From the NCBI RefSeq assembly GCF_000246855.1, contig NC_016609.1, positions 7,948,744-8,012,743 on the forward strand: DNA of 64,000 bases, in the 5' to 3' direction. Shown piece by piece: positions 46,067-53,546 of this stretch. The first letter of the stretch is position 1. The number at the start of each line of letters is the position of its first letter. The position numbers and the translations under genes are program-made. This stretch comes from Niastella koreensis GR20-10 (GTDB lineage Bacteria > Bacteroidota > Bacteroidia > Chitinophagales > Chitinophagaceae). The notes beneath the pieces were generated by a model, which saw only the letters and a program-made list of their open reading frames with translations, was not told the origin of the DNA and did no database searches.

Positions 46067-46966
46067 ATGGAGCAAGTAACCGTGAAGCAACAGAGTTCTT
46101 TAAATATTGCCGGTAAGGTAAAGGATTATATGATGCTGATTAAGTTCAGCCTCAGCTTCATGGTTGTGTTTAGTGCTGTTATCAGTTACCTGCTGGCGCC
46201 GAAAGTTGTTGAATACGACTGGCTTCACATTATCCTGTTGTTTATTGGGGGCCTGCTGGTAACCGGCAGCGCCAACACCGTAAACCAGATAGTGGAGAAG
46301 GATACCGACGCCATGATGGCGCGCACGGCCAAACGCCCGGTAGCATCCGGAAGAATGCAACCGGCAGAAGCCTGGACCTTTGCCATCATCGCAGTAGTAG
46401 CCGGGTTATTCATCCTGGGTTATTGCTTTAACTGGTTATCGGCCGGTTTGGCATTGTTCAGCTGGTTTGTATATGCATACATGTACACGCCGTTAAAAAA
46501 GGTAAGTGCGGTATCGGTGCTGTTAGGCGCTGTGCCAGGAGCTTTACCCTGTTTAATTGGCTGGGCTGCAGGTCAGGACGAATTAAGCGTTGGCGGTTGG
46601 GTGCTCTTTGCCATCCAGTTTTTCTGGCAGTTCCCGCACTTCTGGGCTATAGCCTGGATTGCGCACAAGGATTACTCCAATGCCGGGTTTAAACTGATGC
46701 CTTCTGTAGAAGGACCTACCAAGTATTCAGCAATACAGTCGATCATTTACTCATTGGTATTGATCCCGGTTGGCACATTGCCGTACCTGGTTGGCATGAG
46801 TGGCATGGTGAGTTTTGTGATCGTACTGATAGCAAACCTGTTCATGCTTTGGCAAAGTGTAAGGCTGTATCGTGAAATGGAGAAGAAAGCCGCGCGCCGG
46901 GTTATGTTCACCAGCTATATTTATTTGCCTATAGTATTATTGGCTTTACTGGCCGATAAATTATAA
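46067..46966 (+). CDS. ctaB: Protoheme IX farnesyltransferase (heme O synthase)
   Basis: 299-residue membrane prenyltransferase (UbiA fold) that attaches a farnesyl group to heme B to give heme O, the precursor of heme A. About eight helices; the Asp-rich substrate site NTVNQIVEKDTDAMMARTAK holds the NxxxDxxxD-type motif and a second conserved loop is WAIAWIAHKDYSNAG. Sits between the catalytic subunit and subunit III genes, so cofactor and apoprotein are made together. No heme A synthase gene is seen in the window. Confidence 0.94.
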   Translation: MEQVTVKQQSSLNIAGKVKDYMMLIKFSLSFMVVFSAVISYLLAPKVVEYDWLHIILLFIGGLLVTGSANTVNQIVEKDTDAMMARTAKRPVASGRMQPAEAWTFAIIAVVAGLFILGYCFNWLSAGLALFSWFVYAYMYTPLKKVSAVSVLLGAVPGALPCLIGWAAGQDELSVGGWVLFAIQFFWQFPHFWAIAWIAHKDYSNAGFKLMPSVEGPTKYSAIQSIIYSLVLIPVGTLPYLVGMSGMVSFVIVLIANLFMLWQSVRLYREMEKKAARRVMFTSYIYLPIVLLALLADKL

Positions 46967-46989
46967 AAGATAAAAACTTTAAAACCGTG

Positions 46990-47559
46990 ATGGCAGAAGC
47001 AGTGAGTACGCAACGAAAAAAAATACATCCACACAAGTTTACCTTGTGGGTAGGCATAGGCAGCATCATTATGATGTTCGCCGGCTTAACAAGCGCCTAT
47101 ATTGTAAAAGGCAGTCTGCCCGGCTTTAGCTCGGTGCAAATGCCAAAGATCTTTTATTATTCAACTGCCGTAATGCTGCTCAGCAGCTTTACCATGCAAT
47201 GGGGCCTGAAATCGTTTAAGGAGCGTGGTATGCAACAATACCGCCGCCTGTTAACGGTTACCATGATGCTCGGTATCATCTTCATTGTACTACAGATCAC
47301 CGGTTTTTCACAACTGTGGAATGCAGGGAATAAACTGGCGGGATCTGCCGGGGCAGGACAGTTCTTATACGTAATATTCAGTTTGCACGCGGTGCACGTT
47401 TTAGGTGGCATCATTGCATTGATAGTGATGTTCATAAAAGCATTCAGCGCGCGCATCAGGAATTATAATTCAGTACCGGTAGAGGTGATGAGCACCTACT
47501 GGCACTTTGTAGACCTGTTATGGGTTTATTTGTTTGTGTTCTTTTTGTTTAAATCTTAA
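46990..47559 (+). CDS. coxC: Cytochrome c oxidase subunit III, first copy
   Basis: 189-residue subunit III-family protein with five helices. Family motifs are SLHAVHVLGGIIAL and the C-terminal STYWHFVDLLWVYLFV. I chose the ATG at 46990; an in-frame GTG directly before it is also possible. It is followed 30 bases later by a second, longer subunit III gene, so the module encodes two subunit III paralogues, a pattern I know from other Bacteroidota oxidase operons. Confidence 0.92.
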   Translation: MAEAVSTQRKKIHPHKFTLWVGIGSIIMMFAGLTSAYIVKGSLPGFSSVQMPKIFYYSTAVMLLSSFTMQWGLKSFKERGMQQYRRLLTVTMMLGIIFIVLQITGFSQLWNAGNKLAGSAGAGQFLYVIFSLHAVHVLGGIIALIVMFIKAFSARIRNYNSVPVEVMSTYWHFVDLLWVYLFVFFLFKS

Positions 47560-47589
47560 TTGCAGAACTACTAATACTAAAATAGCAAC

Positions 47590-48264
47590 ATGGCACAAGT
47601 AGCAACGGCTAATCAAGGCATGTGGTCCGGAGGAAAGAGCCCATTTAAAGTGGAGTATGGCAAGTTAATGATGTGGTATTTCTTAATGAGTGATGCTTTT
47701 ACTTTCGGCGCATTCTTGATTTCGTACGGAACCATCCGGTTTTCAACTAACTCATGGCCCGACCCCAATCACGTGTTCAGGTCTTTCCCTATCATAGGTG
47801 AAATGCACATTCCACTGGCGTTCGTGAGCTTAATGACCTTCATTCTGATCATGAGTTCAGTAACCATGGTACTGGCCGTAGGCGCTGGTCATGAAATGAA
47901 CAGAAAAGAAGTATTGAAATGGTTAGGCTGGACCATCCTCGGTGGTATCGCTTTCTTAAGCTGCCAGGCCTGGGAGTGGACGCATCTTTATCATGAAGGC
48001 GCCTGGTGGGGCCACAATCCGTTCATCAACATCGACGGTACACAGTCTTCTACCAACTTTACCAACTTCTTCTTCACCATCACAGGTTTCCATGGATTCC
48101 ACGTATTGTCTGGTGTAGTGATAAACATCATCATGTTCATCATGACTTACAAGGGTGTGTTCGACAGAAGAGGCCACTACCTGATGATCGAAAAAGCTGG
48201 TTTGTACTGGCACTTCGTTGATCTGGTATGGGTATTCGTATTCACTTGTTTTTACCTGTTCTAG
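47590..48264 (+). CDS. coxC: Cytochrome c oxidase subunit III, second copy
   Basis: 224-residue subunit III with five or more helices. Conserved parts: WYFLMSDAFTFGAFL near the N-terminus, GFHGFHVLSGVVINI and the end LYWHFVDLVWVFVFTC, typical of heme-copper oxidase subunit III, which stabilises the proton entry of subunit I and does not bind metals. Differs clearly from the preceding paralogue, so this is not a recent duplication. Confidence 0.94.
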   Translation: MAQVATANQGMWSGGKSPFKVEYGKLMMWYFLMSDAFTFGAFLISYGTIRFSTNSWPDPNHVFRSFPIIGEMHIPLAFVSLMTFILIMSSVTMVLAVGAGHEMNRKEVLKWLGWTILGGIAFLSCQAWEWTHLYHEGAWWGHNPFINIDGTQSSTNFTNFFFTITGFHGFHVLSGVVINIIMFIMTYKGVFDRRGHYLMIEKAGLYWHFVDLVWVFVFTCFYLF

Positions 48265-48335
48265 TTGGTTGAATATTTCAGCCATTGATTATAATAACAT
48301 AGGCAATTAACTGATTTATATATAATATTGCGATT

Positions 48336-48797
48336 ATGGAAAATGCACATGTAGCAGCAGTACCGCACACACATGCAACCGACGAGGCACATACTTTCGA
48401 CAGAAAGGCCATCTGGAGAACCTTCCGGATTCTTTTATACATCACGTTATTCGAATTGATCCTTGCCATCGGATATTATGAAATTGATTTTTCAAATCCA
48501 CACCTGGTAAAACATTTACTGAATGGTGTATTCATTATACTTACCCTGGCAAAGGCTTTCTTTATCATATCTGAGTTTATGCACTTGGGTCATGAGATCA
48601 GAAACCTGATCCTGAGTATTTCCATTCCGGCTTTATTGTTCATCTGGTTTATTACCGCTTTTCTGTGGGATGGAAATTCTTACAAGAACCTGCGTAATAC
48701 CTATGACAAACATTACAAGGACCGTGCTTCTGAAAAAGTAGAGAAAAAAGAAGAGCCCGCTAAAGGCGAAAAGGAAGAACCTGGTAAATTACAATAA
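48336..48797 (+). CDS. coxD: Cytochrome c oxidase subunit IV
   Basis: 153-residue small subunit with three helices (about 28-48, 60-82, 90-112), His-rich N-terminus (AVPHTHATDEAHTF) and a strongly charged C-terminal tail (EKVEKKEEPAKGEKEEPG). Matches the prokaryotic COX4 family of caa3/aa3 oxidases. Last gene before the operon terminator at 48829. Confidence 0.9.
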   Translation: MENAHVAAVPHTHATDEAHTFDRKAIWRTFRILLYITLFELILAIGYYEIDFSNPHLVKHLLNGVFIILTLAKAFFIISEFMHLGHEIRNLILSISIPALLFIWFITAFLWDGNSYKNLRNTYDKHYKDRASEKVEKKEEPAKGEKEEPGKLQ

Positions 48798-48828
48798 TTG
48801 ACTTTACTGCTAAATGTGATATAAAAAA

Positions 48829-48862
48829 GAACCATCGTCACCTGACGATGGTTCTTTTTTTT
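48829..48862 (+). terminator. Terminator of the ACIII-oxidase operon
   Basis: Perfect 12-bp stem GAACCATCGTCA (48829-48840) with TGACGATGGTTC (48843-48854), a two-base loop as written, and a run of eight T. It closes a unit of about 14.6 kb that started at 34226. Confidence 0.92.
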
Positions 48863-48968
48863 GTGCCGGAACCGGTTAATGAACAAGTAGTTACACCGGT
48901 TCATCCCATAGGAATTACATAAATGTGTTTTATTCAAATAAAAAACTGCATGGCAACGCGCCTTGCGG

Positions 48969-48976
48969 TAACTTTG
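48969..48976 (+). promoter_or_regulatory. -7 promoter box for the SCO operon
   Basis: TAACTTTG fits TAnnTTTG; expected start near 48981 gives a leader of about 15 bases before the GTG at 48996. It shows that the copper-assembly genes have their own promoter after the oxidase terminator. Confidence 0.5.
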
Positions 48977-48995
48977 CGCAGCAAAAGAAAAACCC

Positions 48996-49811
48996 GTGAG
49001 TCAGAAAGCATTATTAGCCCTGTGTATCGCCATTTTTTTACCTGTTATCAGCTACTTCATTGTAAAGGGAGTAAGCCGGGATGCTATTCATATGCCTCCG
49101 CATTATTATGCCGATGATGTAATTGAGGGGGTAAAAAATGGAAAGCAGGTAAGCGATACCATCTGGCACCAGGTGGCCAATATTAAGCTGAGGAATCAGC
49201 TGGGCGATTCTGTATCATTAGACAGCTTGCGGGGTAGAATTATTGTTGCAGATTTCTTCTTTACACATTGTCCTTCTATTTGTCCCACGCTTACAAAGAA
49301 CATGAAAGGGCTGCAGGACGCGCTTAAAATGAAGGATGTTACCAAAAGGCTGGATAGTTCCTTTGTTCAGTTTTTATCTTTCACGGTAGATCCCCAAAGA
49401 GATACGGTAGAGCAATTAAGAAAATACGCCACGCATTTTGGCGTAAACCCCGATGTATGGTGGATGTTGACCGGCCCTAAAAAGACCATCTATGATTTCG
49501 CGCTGAACGAAGTAAAGCTGGGCCTGCAGGATGGGGAAGGTGTTGACTCGAATTTTATACACACCCAGAAACTTGTTGTAATAGATAAAAAAGGCGTTGT
49601 ACGTGGGTATTACGATGGATTGGATACAATGGCCCTTTCCAAACTGGCAGAGGATATAACCCTGCTGATGTTGGAAAAAGACAAAAACGAACCTTCGCCA
49701 GTATTGGCCCAGATCGTAAGCATCTGGCCAATTTACATAGCTGTGATCATAGCCGTTGTGCTGTTTGTTTGGATCACGCGCAGACCAGCAAAAGAACCCA
49801 AATTTCAATAG
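48996..49811 (+). CDS. SCO family copper chaperone
   Basis: 271-residue membrane-anchored thioredoxin-fold protein that delivers copper to the CuA site of cytochrome oxidase. N-terminal helix (about 6-24) and, less usually, a second C-terminal helix (IAVIIAVVLFVWITRR). Copper ligands: CPSIC with Cys92 and Cys96, and His in NFIHTQKLVVID (about 188). The start is GTG. First gene of a short operon with the DUF420 protein, whose ATG comes 2 bases after this stop. Confidence 0.92.
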   Translation: MSQKALLALCIAIFLPVISYFIVKGVSRDAIHMPPHYYADDVIEGVKNGKQVSDTIWHQVANIKLRNQLGDSVSLDSLRGRIIVADFFFTHCPSICPTLTKNMKGLQDALKMKDVTKRLDSSFVQFLSFTVDPQRDTVEQLRKYATHFGVNPDVWWMLTGPKKTIYDFALNEVKLGLQDGEGVDSNFIHTQKLVVIDKKGVVRGYYDGLDTMALSKLAEDITLLMLEKDKNEPSPVLAQIVSIWPIYIAVIIAVVLFVWITRRPAKEPKFQ

Positions 49812-49813
49812 TT

Positions 49814-50395
49814 ATGTTACCTCCTGTACTGGCAAAAAATGATAAAAGAGCCCACTGGCTTATTCTTGTATTTTCTTTTGTAGTTTTTGCTGCGGTGACG
49901 GCATTAAGCCGTATCAAGCTCGATGTAGATCTTGGATTTAACGTACATATTTTCGCGCAGTTGAACGCCGTGATCAATACCATTGTAAGCTTGTTATTGC
50001 TGGCTGGTTTGTCAACCGCAAAACAAGGCAAATATGAACTGCACAAGAAGATCATGATCACCGCATTGATCCTGTCTGTGATCTTCCTGGTGTCTTACAT
50101 CTGCCACCATTTATTTGCAGGTGAAACCAGGTTTGGCGATCTGAACCACGATGGTAAGATGAGTGCGGAGGAGATTGCCCTGGCCGGATCAAAAAGAACG
50201 CTGTATTTTATCATTCTTTCTACCCATATTCCGCTCGCAGGTCTGGTACTGCCCTTTATACTTTATACGGCATACCGGGCGTTAATTGGCGAATATCCCC
50301 AACACAAAAAGCTGGCCCGTTACACCTGGCCTGTTTGGTTATATGTTTCGGTAACCGGTGTTTTGGTATATTTAATGATTAGCCCGTATTATTAA
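49814..50395 (+). CDS. DUF420 (CtaM-like) membrane protein with EF-hand-like loop
   Basis: 193-residue membrane protein with about five helices. DUF420 proteins, related to the CtaM oxidase assembly factor of Firmicutes, carry His residues at the membrane edge; here H77, H98/H99 and H138 stand out. Between helices 3 and 4 there is a 12-residue loop, Asp109 to Glu120, reading DLNHDGKMSAEE, which fits the canonical calcium-binding EF-hand loop (D1, N3, D5, G6, S9, E12). Located directly after SCO, so a role in oxidase assembly is likely. Confidence 0.88.
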   Translation: MLPPVLAKNDKRAHWLILVFSFVVFAAVTALSRIKLDVDLGFNVHIFAQLNAVINTIVSLLLLAGLSTAKQGKYELHKKIMITALILSVIFLVSYICHHLFAGETRFGDLNHDGKMSAEEIALAGSKRTLYFIILSTHIPLAGLVLPFILYTAYRALIGEYPQHKKLARYTWPVWLYVSVTGVLVYLMISPYY

Positions 50396-50404
50396 TCACT
50401 TTCC

Positions 50405-50878
50405 ATGCAACAACCCAACGCATTTAAAGTACTGAAAGTACTGCATACCGCATTATTGATGAGTATGATAATATTCAGCGTAGTTGCCATTGTACTGGTA
50501 CAGCGGAATCTTATTCCTGCCTCCGGTGAAACGCTTGAACGCAGCTTACAGCTGGTTTGTATCCTGGTATCAGGTGTTATGTTGCTGGCCGGGTTCAATA
50601 TCTTCAAGAAAAAGATGATGGCCGCCCGTAATGATACCGGGCCGGGTGAGCAAAGGATGGACTTATATCGCGCTGCCTGTATCTTGTGGTGGGCAATGAT
50701 AGAAGGCCCGGGTTTACTGGCTACAGTAGGGTATATTCTTACGCACAACCTGGCATTTTTGGCGTTGGCGGTGTTTCATATCACGTGCTTGTTTGTATTC
50801 TCCCCACGCAAAGCGAATATTGTTGTGTTGTTGAATTTGACTCCGGCCGAAGTGGCGCGTTTGGAGGGCACGAAGTAG
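50405..50878 (+). CDS. Four-helix membrane protein, function unknown
   Basis: 157 residues with helices at about 16-33, 45-64, 88-112 and 116-132. The segment ACILWWAMIEGPGLLATVGYIL is reminiscent of small membrane proteins that accompany oxidase genes in Bacteroidota; I cannot name a family. Begins 9 bases after the DUF420 gene, so it is the third gene of the SCO operon and may also help oxidase assembly. The tail (NLTPAEVARLEG) is hydrophilic. Confidence 0.75.
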   Translation: MQQPNAFKVLKVLHTALLMSMIIFSVVAIVLVQRNLIPASGETLERSLQLVCILVSGVMLLAGFNIFKKKMMAARNDTGPGEQRMDLYRAACILWWAMIEGPGLLATVGYILTHNLAFLALAVFHITCLFVFSPRKANIVVLLNLTPAEVARLEGTK

Positions 50879-50980
50879 TTGACGTGTTGACAGGTTAACA
50901 TGTTGACAAGAATTTAAAGTAGGGCATATCAGTAAACAGTGGCAGGTTGATAGCGTTGACAGGGTTGATAGCGTTGATAA
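50877..50980 (+). repeat. Composite octamer/nonamer repeat
   Basis: 50877-50908 holds four octamers (AGTTGACG, TGTTGACA, GGTTAACA, TGTTGACA). A spacer with AATTTAAAGTAGGG and AAACAGTGGCA follows, then 50945-50980 has four nonamers (GGTTGATAG, CGTTGACAG, GGTTGATAG, CGTTGATAA). Order, spacer words and the final nonamer match 32294-32390. The array overlaps the stop of the preceding gene by two bases. Confidence 0.88.
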
Positions 50981-51091
50981 AGGGCGAGATGAAATGAGTG
51001 AGTGATGAAAATAGTGGGAAATAGTACTTTGTCGCGAACCATCTCTGCCTTCTGCCGTTTTCACGATTTACGACGAAAAGCATTTTATTAT

Positions 51092-52102
51092 ATGAAGCAG
51101 TTAGTTTGTATCACTCCCGGCCAATTGGAATACCAGCAGGGACAGCAACCCGAGGTTAAAGAAGGCCAGTCGTTACTTAGAATAAAACGCATAGGCATTT
51201 GTGGAACCGATCTGCATGCCTATGAAGGTACACAGCCGTTTTTTAATTATCCGCGCATTTTGGGTCATGAACTGGCTGCTGAATATGTATCGGGTGATGC
51301 GCCGGGGTTTACAGCAGGCGAACCGGTGACTATTATTCCCTATTTCAATTGTGGTAAATGTATTGCCTGCCGCAGTGGTAAACCTAATTGCTGTACCAGC
51401 ATCCAGGTATGTGGTGTGCATGTAGATGGCGGCATGCGTGAATATTTAGTGGTTCCCTCTTATTCATTACTTCATGGCGATGGATTGAGCTTTGATGAGC
51501 TGGCATTGGTTGAACCCCTGGCTATCGGGGCCCATGGTGTTCGCCGCGCAGGCGTACAGCCAGGTGAATATGTGCTGGTAATTGGCGCCGGTCCTATTGG
51601 TTTGGGTATTATGGAATTTGCCCGCATTGCCGGTGGCCATGTTATTGCCATGGACATTAATGAACAACGCTTACAGTTCTGTCGCGGAAAATTACAGGTA
51701 GCACATACCATCAATGCCGCTACCGACAATGTAATGCAACGCCTGCAGGAAATTACCAATAACGACATGCCTACCGTAGTGATCGATGCTACCGGAAGTT
51801 TAAAGGCTATCAATAATGCATTTCAATACATGGCACATGGCGCCCGTTATGTGCTGGTTGGTTTGCAAAAGAATGAGATCAGTTTCTCCCATCCTGAATT
51901 TCATAAACGCGAAGCTACTTTAATGAGCAGCCGCAATGCCACCAGGGAAGATTTTGACCTGGTAATGAACAGCATGAAAAAGAAACTGGTTAATCCCGCT
52001 ACTTATATTACTCACCGCGTAGCGTTTGAAAAGGTGAAGGACGAGTTTGCGAGTTGGCTGGTTCCGGAAACAGGGGTTATTAAAGCGATGGTTTCGTTAT
52101 AG
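51092..52102 (+). CDS. Zinc-dependent MDR-family alcohol/polyol dehydrogenase
   Basis: 336-residue medium-chain dehydrogenase. Catalytic zinc: Cys37 (GICGTDLH) and His59-Glu60 (GHE). Structural zinc: Cys87, Cys90, Cys93 and Cys100/101 (CGKCIACRSGKPNC). Rossmann nucleotide-binding motif GAGPIGLGI followed by the acidic residue in AMDINEQRL, which predicts NAD rather than NADP. Closest in style to sorbitol, threonine or galactitol-type dehydrogenases; substrate not determinable. I chose the ATG at 51092, where homology starts. Confidence 0.92.
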   Translation: MKQLVCITPGQLEYQQGQQPEVKEGQSLLRIKRIGICGTDLHAYEGTQPFFNYPRILGHELAAEYVSGDAPGFTAGEPVTIIPYFNCGKCIACRSGKPNCCTSIQVCGVHVDGGMREYLVVPSYSLLHGDGLSFDELALVEPLAIGAHGVRRAGVQPGEYVLVIGAGPIGLGIMEFARIAGGHVIAMDINEQRLQFCRGKLQVAHTINAATDNVMQRLQEITNNDMPTVVIDATGSLKAINNAFQYMAHGARYVLVGLQKNEISFSHPEFHKREATLMSSRNATREDFDLVMNSMKKKLVNPATYITHRVAFEKVKDEFASWLVPETGVIKAMVSL

Positions 52103-52132
52103 AAATATCGAATGTTGAATGTTCAATGTTCG

Positions 52133-52531
52133 CTAGATCAATTCCGTCGAAGGATCCCAGAACAGTTTCTTGAAATCAACCACGGTATCATTCTTAACCT
52201 TGATGCCTTCTTTCTTCAGCAGTTCCGCCATTTTGGAAGGCGGGTTAAAATGATGTTTACCAGTTAACATGCCGTTGCGGTTTACCACGCGATGGGCAGG
52301 TATTTTGGGTTTGGCCCCATGGGCCGCATGCATGGCCCAGCCAACCATTCTTGCCGATAGTCTGGTGCCCAGGCAACTGGCAATGGCGCCATAAGATGTT
52401 ACGCGGCCTTTGGGGATCTGGCGGGTTACATCAAAAACCAGTTCAAAAAAAGACTCTTCTTTTTTGCCCGAGGGATTTACGCTGGCCAGTTTTTCCCTGG
52501 CAGTGTTATTAGCTTTTTTGCGTGGTGCCAT
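52133..52531 (-). CDS. Alkyltransferase-like (ATL) protein, MGMT fold without active Cys
   Basis: 132-residue protein with the winged-helix DNA-binding half of O6-alkylguanine-DNA alkyltransferases (IPKGRVTSYGAIASCLG, ARMVGWAMHAA). The active site that normally reads PCHRV is PAHRVV, so the acceptor Cys is replaced by Ala and no methyl transfer is possible. Such ATL proteins bind O6-alkylguanine and hand it to nucleotide-excision repair. The basic N-terminus (MAPRKKANN) may aid DNA binding. Overlaps the DUF5522 gene by 23 bases. Confidence 0.88.
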   Translation of the reverse strand: MAPRKKANNTAREKLASVNPSGKKEESFFELVFDVTRQIPKGRVTSYGAIASCLGTRLSARMVGWAMHAAHGAKPKIPAHRVVNRNGMLTGKHHFNPPSKMAELLKKEGIKVKNDTVVDFKKLFWDPSTELI

Positions 52532-52715
52532 CTTGTTTATGTTGATTAAGCAACTGACTTTTCCGGGGCTCAGGAACATTTACATATTCATACGGACAGT
52601 GCCGGCATCCGTTTCCGCAACAATTGCCCCTTTCCAGGTGATATTGTGCGGTAAGCACCATATACCCCTGTTCATTATAATAAAAATCAACTCCTTCTGT
52701 CAGATTCTTCTTCAA
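52509..52715 (-). CDS. DUF5522 small cysteine-rich protein
   Basis: 68 residues. The signature GNCCGNGCRHCPYEY contains five closely spaced Cys/His-Cys ligands and probably binds zinc or an iron-sulfur cluster. The region before it (FYYNEQGYMVLTAQYHLERG) is also family-typical. Overlaps trmB by 29 bases upstream and the ATL gene by 23 downstream, so translation of the three is likely coupled. Function unknown; such domains appear both alone and fused to larger proteins. Confidence 0.85.
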   Translation of the reverse strand: MKKNLTEGVDFYYNEQGYMVLTAQYHLERGNCCGNGCRHCPYEYVNVPEPRKSQLLNQHKQDGTTQKS

Positions 52716-53397
52716 GCAATAATATTTTTAAAGCACTTTCCTTATCGGGTAAAGGAGTGGCCGGCAGCATGAATTGTAAATAATGCACCTTGTTGCTTTG
52801 GGCAATGTCAAGGCCTTCGTAATGCGTTTTAATTTTAAGCACATCGCTCACCTCACCGGCATAAACATCTTCAATGTCCTGGATAACGGGAAGATCGTAT
52901 AAATCGATCACCCATTTGGTAAAACGGTACAGGCTTGGCGAATCGGTTTTCAGGTGAATATAACCACCCGGCCGCACAATTTGTTGGTACAACCGCAGAA
53001 ATTTGGGGTGGGTGAGCCTTTTACGGGCCTTGGAGGTCCTTAACTGCGGATCAGGGAACGTAAGCCAGATCTCCGATACTTCGGCAGGCGAAAAATAAGT
53101 GCCAATACGATCAATCTGGGTGCGCAGGAAGCCCACATTGGTCAGGTTCTCCTGCAGGGCTTTTTTGGCGCCTACCCAAATGCGATTCCCCTTCACATCA
53201 ACACCCAAAAAGTTCCGGTCGGGAAATAACCGGCCCAATCCAACGGCGTATTCACCCTTGCCGCAAGCCAGTTCGAGGGTGATGGGGTTATCGTTATGGA
53301 AAAAGTTTTTCCAGGTACCCGCTGTATTTTCGGGGTATTGCAGCACATTCGGAAATGTGAGTACTTCTGCGAAGCGTTGTAATTTTTTCTGGCCCAT
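52687..53397 (-). CDS. trmB: tRNA (guanine-N7)-methyltransferase
   Basis: 236-residue SAM-dependent methyltransferase that makes m7G46 in the variable loop of tRNA. SAM-binding LELACGKGEYAVGL (motif I), FLGVDVKGNRIW (motif II) and the family signature IWLTFPDPQ with RLTHPKFL. I chose the ATG at 53397, eight bases after a -7 box, implying an almost leaderless mRNA. Heads the trmB-DUF5522-ATL operon. It is notable that unusual tRNA-like genes with giant variable regions lie 2 kb away, although no link is shown. Confidence 0.94.
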   Translation of the reverse strand: MGQKKLQRFAEVLTFPNVLQYPENTAGTWKNFFHNDNPITLELACGKGEYAVGLGRLFPDRNFLGVDVKGNRIWVGAKKALQENLTNVGFLRTQIDRIGTYFSPAEVSEIWLTFPDPQLRTSKARKRLTHPKFLRLYQQIVRPGGYIHLKTDSPSLYRFTKWVIDLYDLPVIQDIEDVYAGEVSDVLKIKTHYEGLDIAQSNKVHYLQFMLPATPLPDKESALKILLLEEESDRRS

Positions 53398-53404
53398 GAA
53401 GCGG

Positions 53405-53412
53405 CAAAAATA
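53405..53412 (-). promoter_or_regulatory. -7 promoter box for trmB
   Basis: TATTTTTG on the minus strand, with the trmB ATG only eight bases further; the transcription start would be within about 4 bases of the start codon. Confidence 0.55.
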
Positions 53413-53474
53413 GGCGAAAAAGCCCAAGGTCTTATTCGGTAGCATATAATGGCATCACCAGGCGCCGTACTTAC

Positions 53475-53488
53475 GTGACATTTATCAC
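53475..53488. promoter_or_regulatory. CRP-like palindrome GTGA-N6-TCAC
   Basis: GTGACATTTATCAC matches the core of CRP/FNR-family operators and lies between the divergent trmB and SDR genes. GTGACA recurs as a direct repeat at 53498-53503 and 53533-53538. A Crp/Fnr-type regulator gene sits just downstream of the SDR gene, making it the natural candidate. Confidence 0.45.
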
Positions 53489-53546
53489 CATTATTTTGTG
53501 ACACTTGTCCTTGTAACGAAAGACATGTGTGGGTGACATTTGTTTG

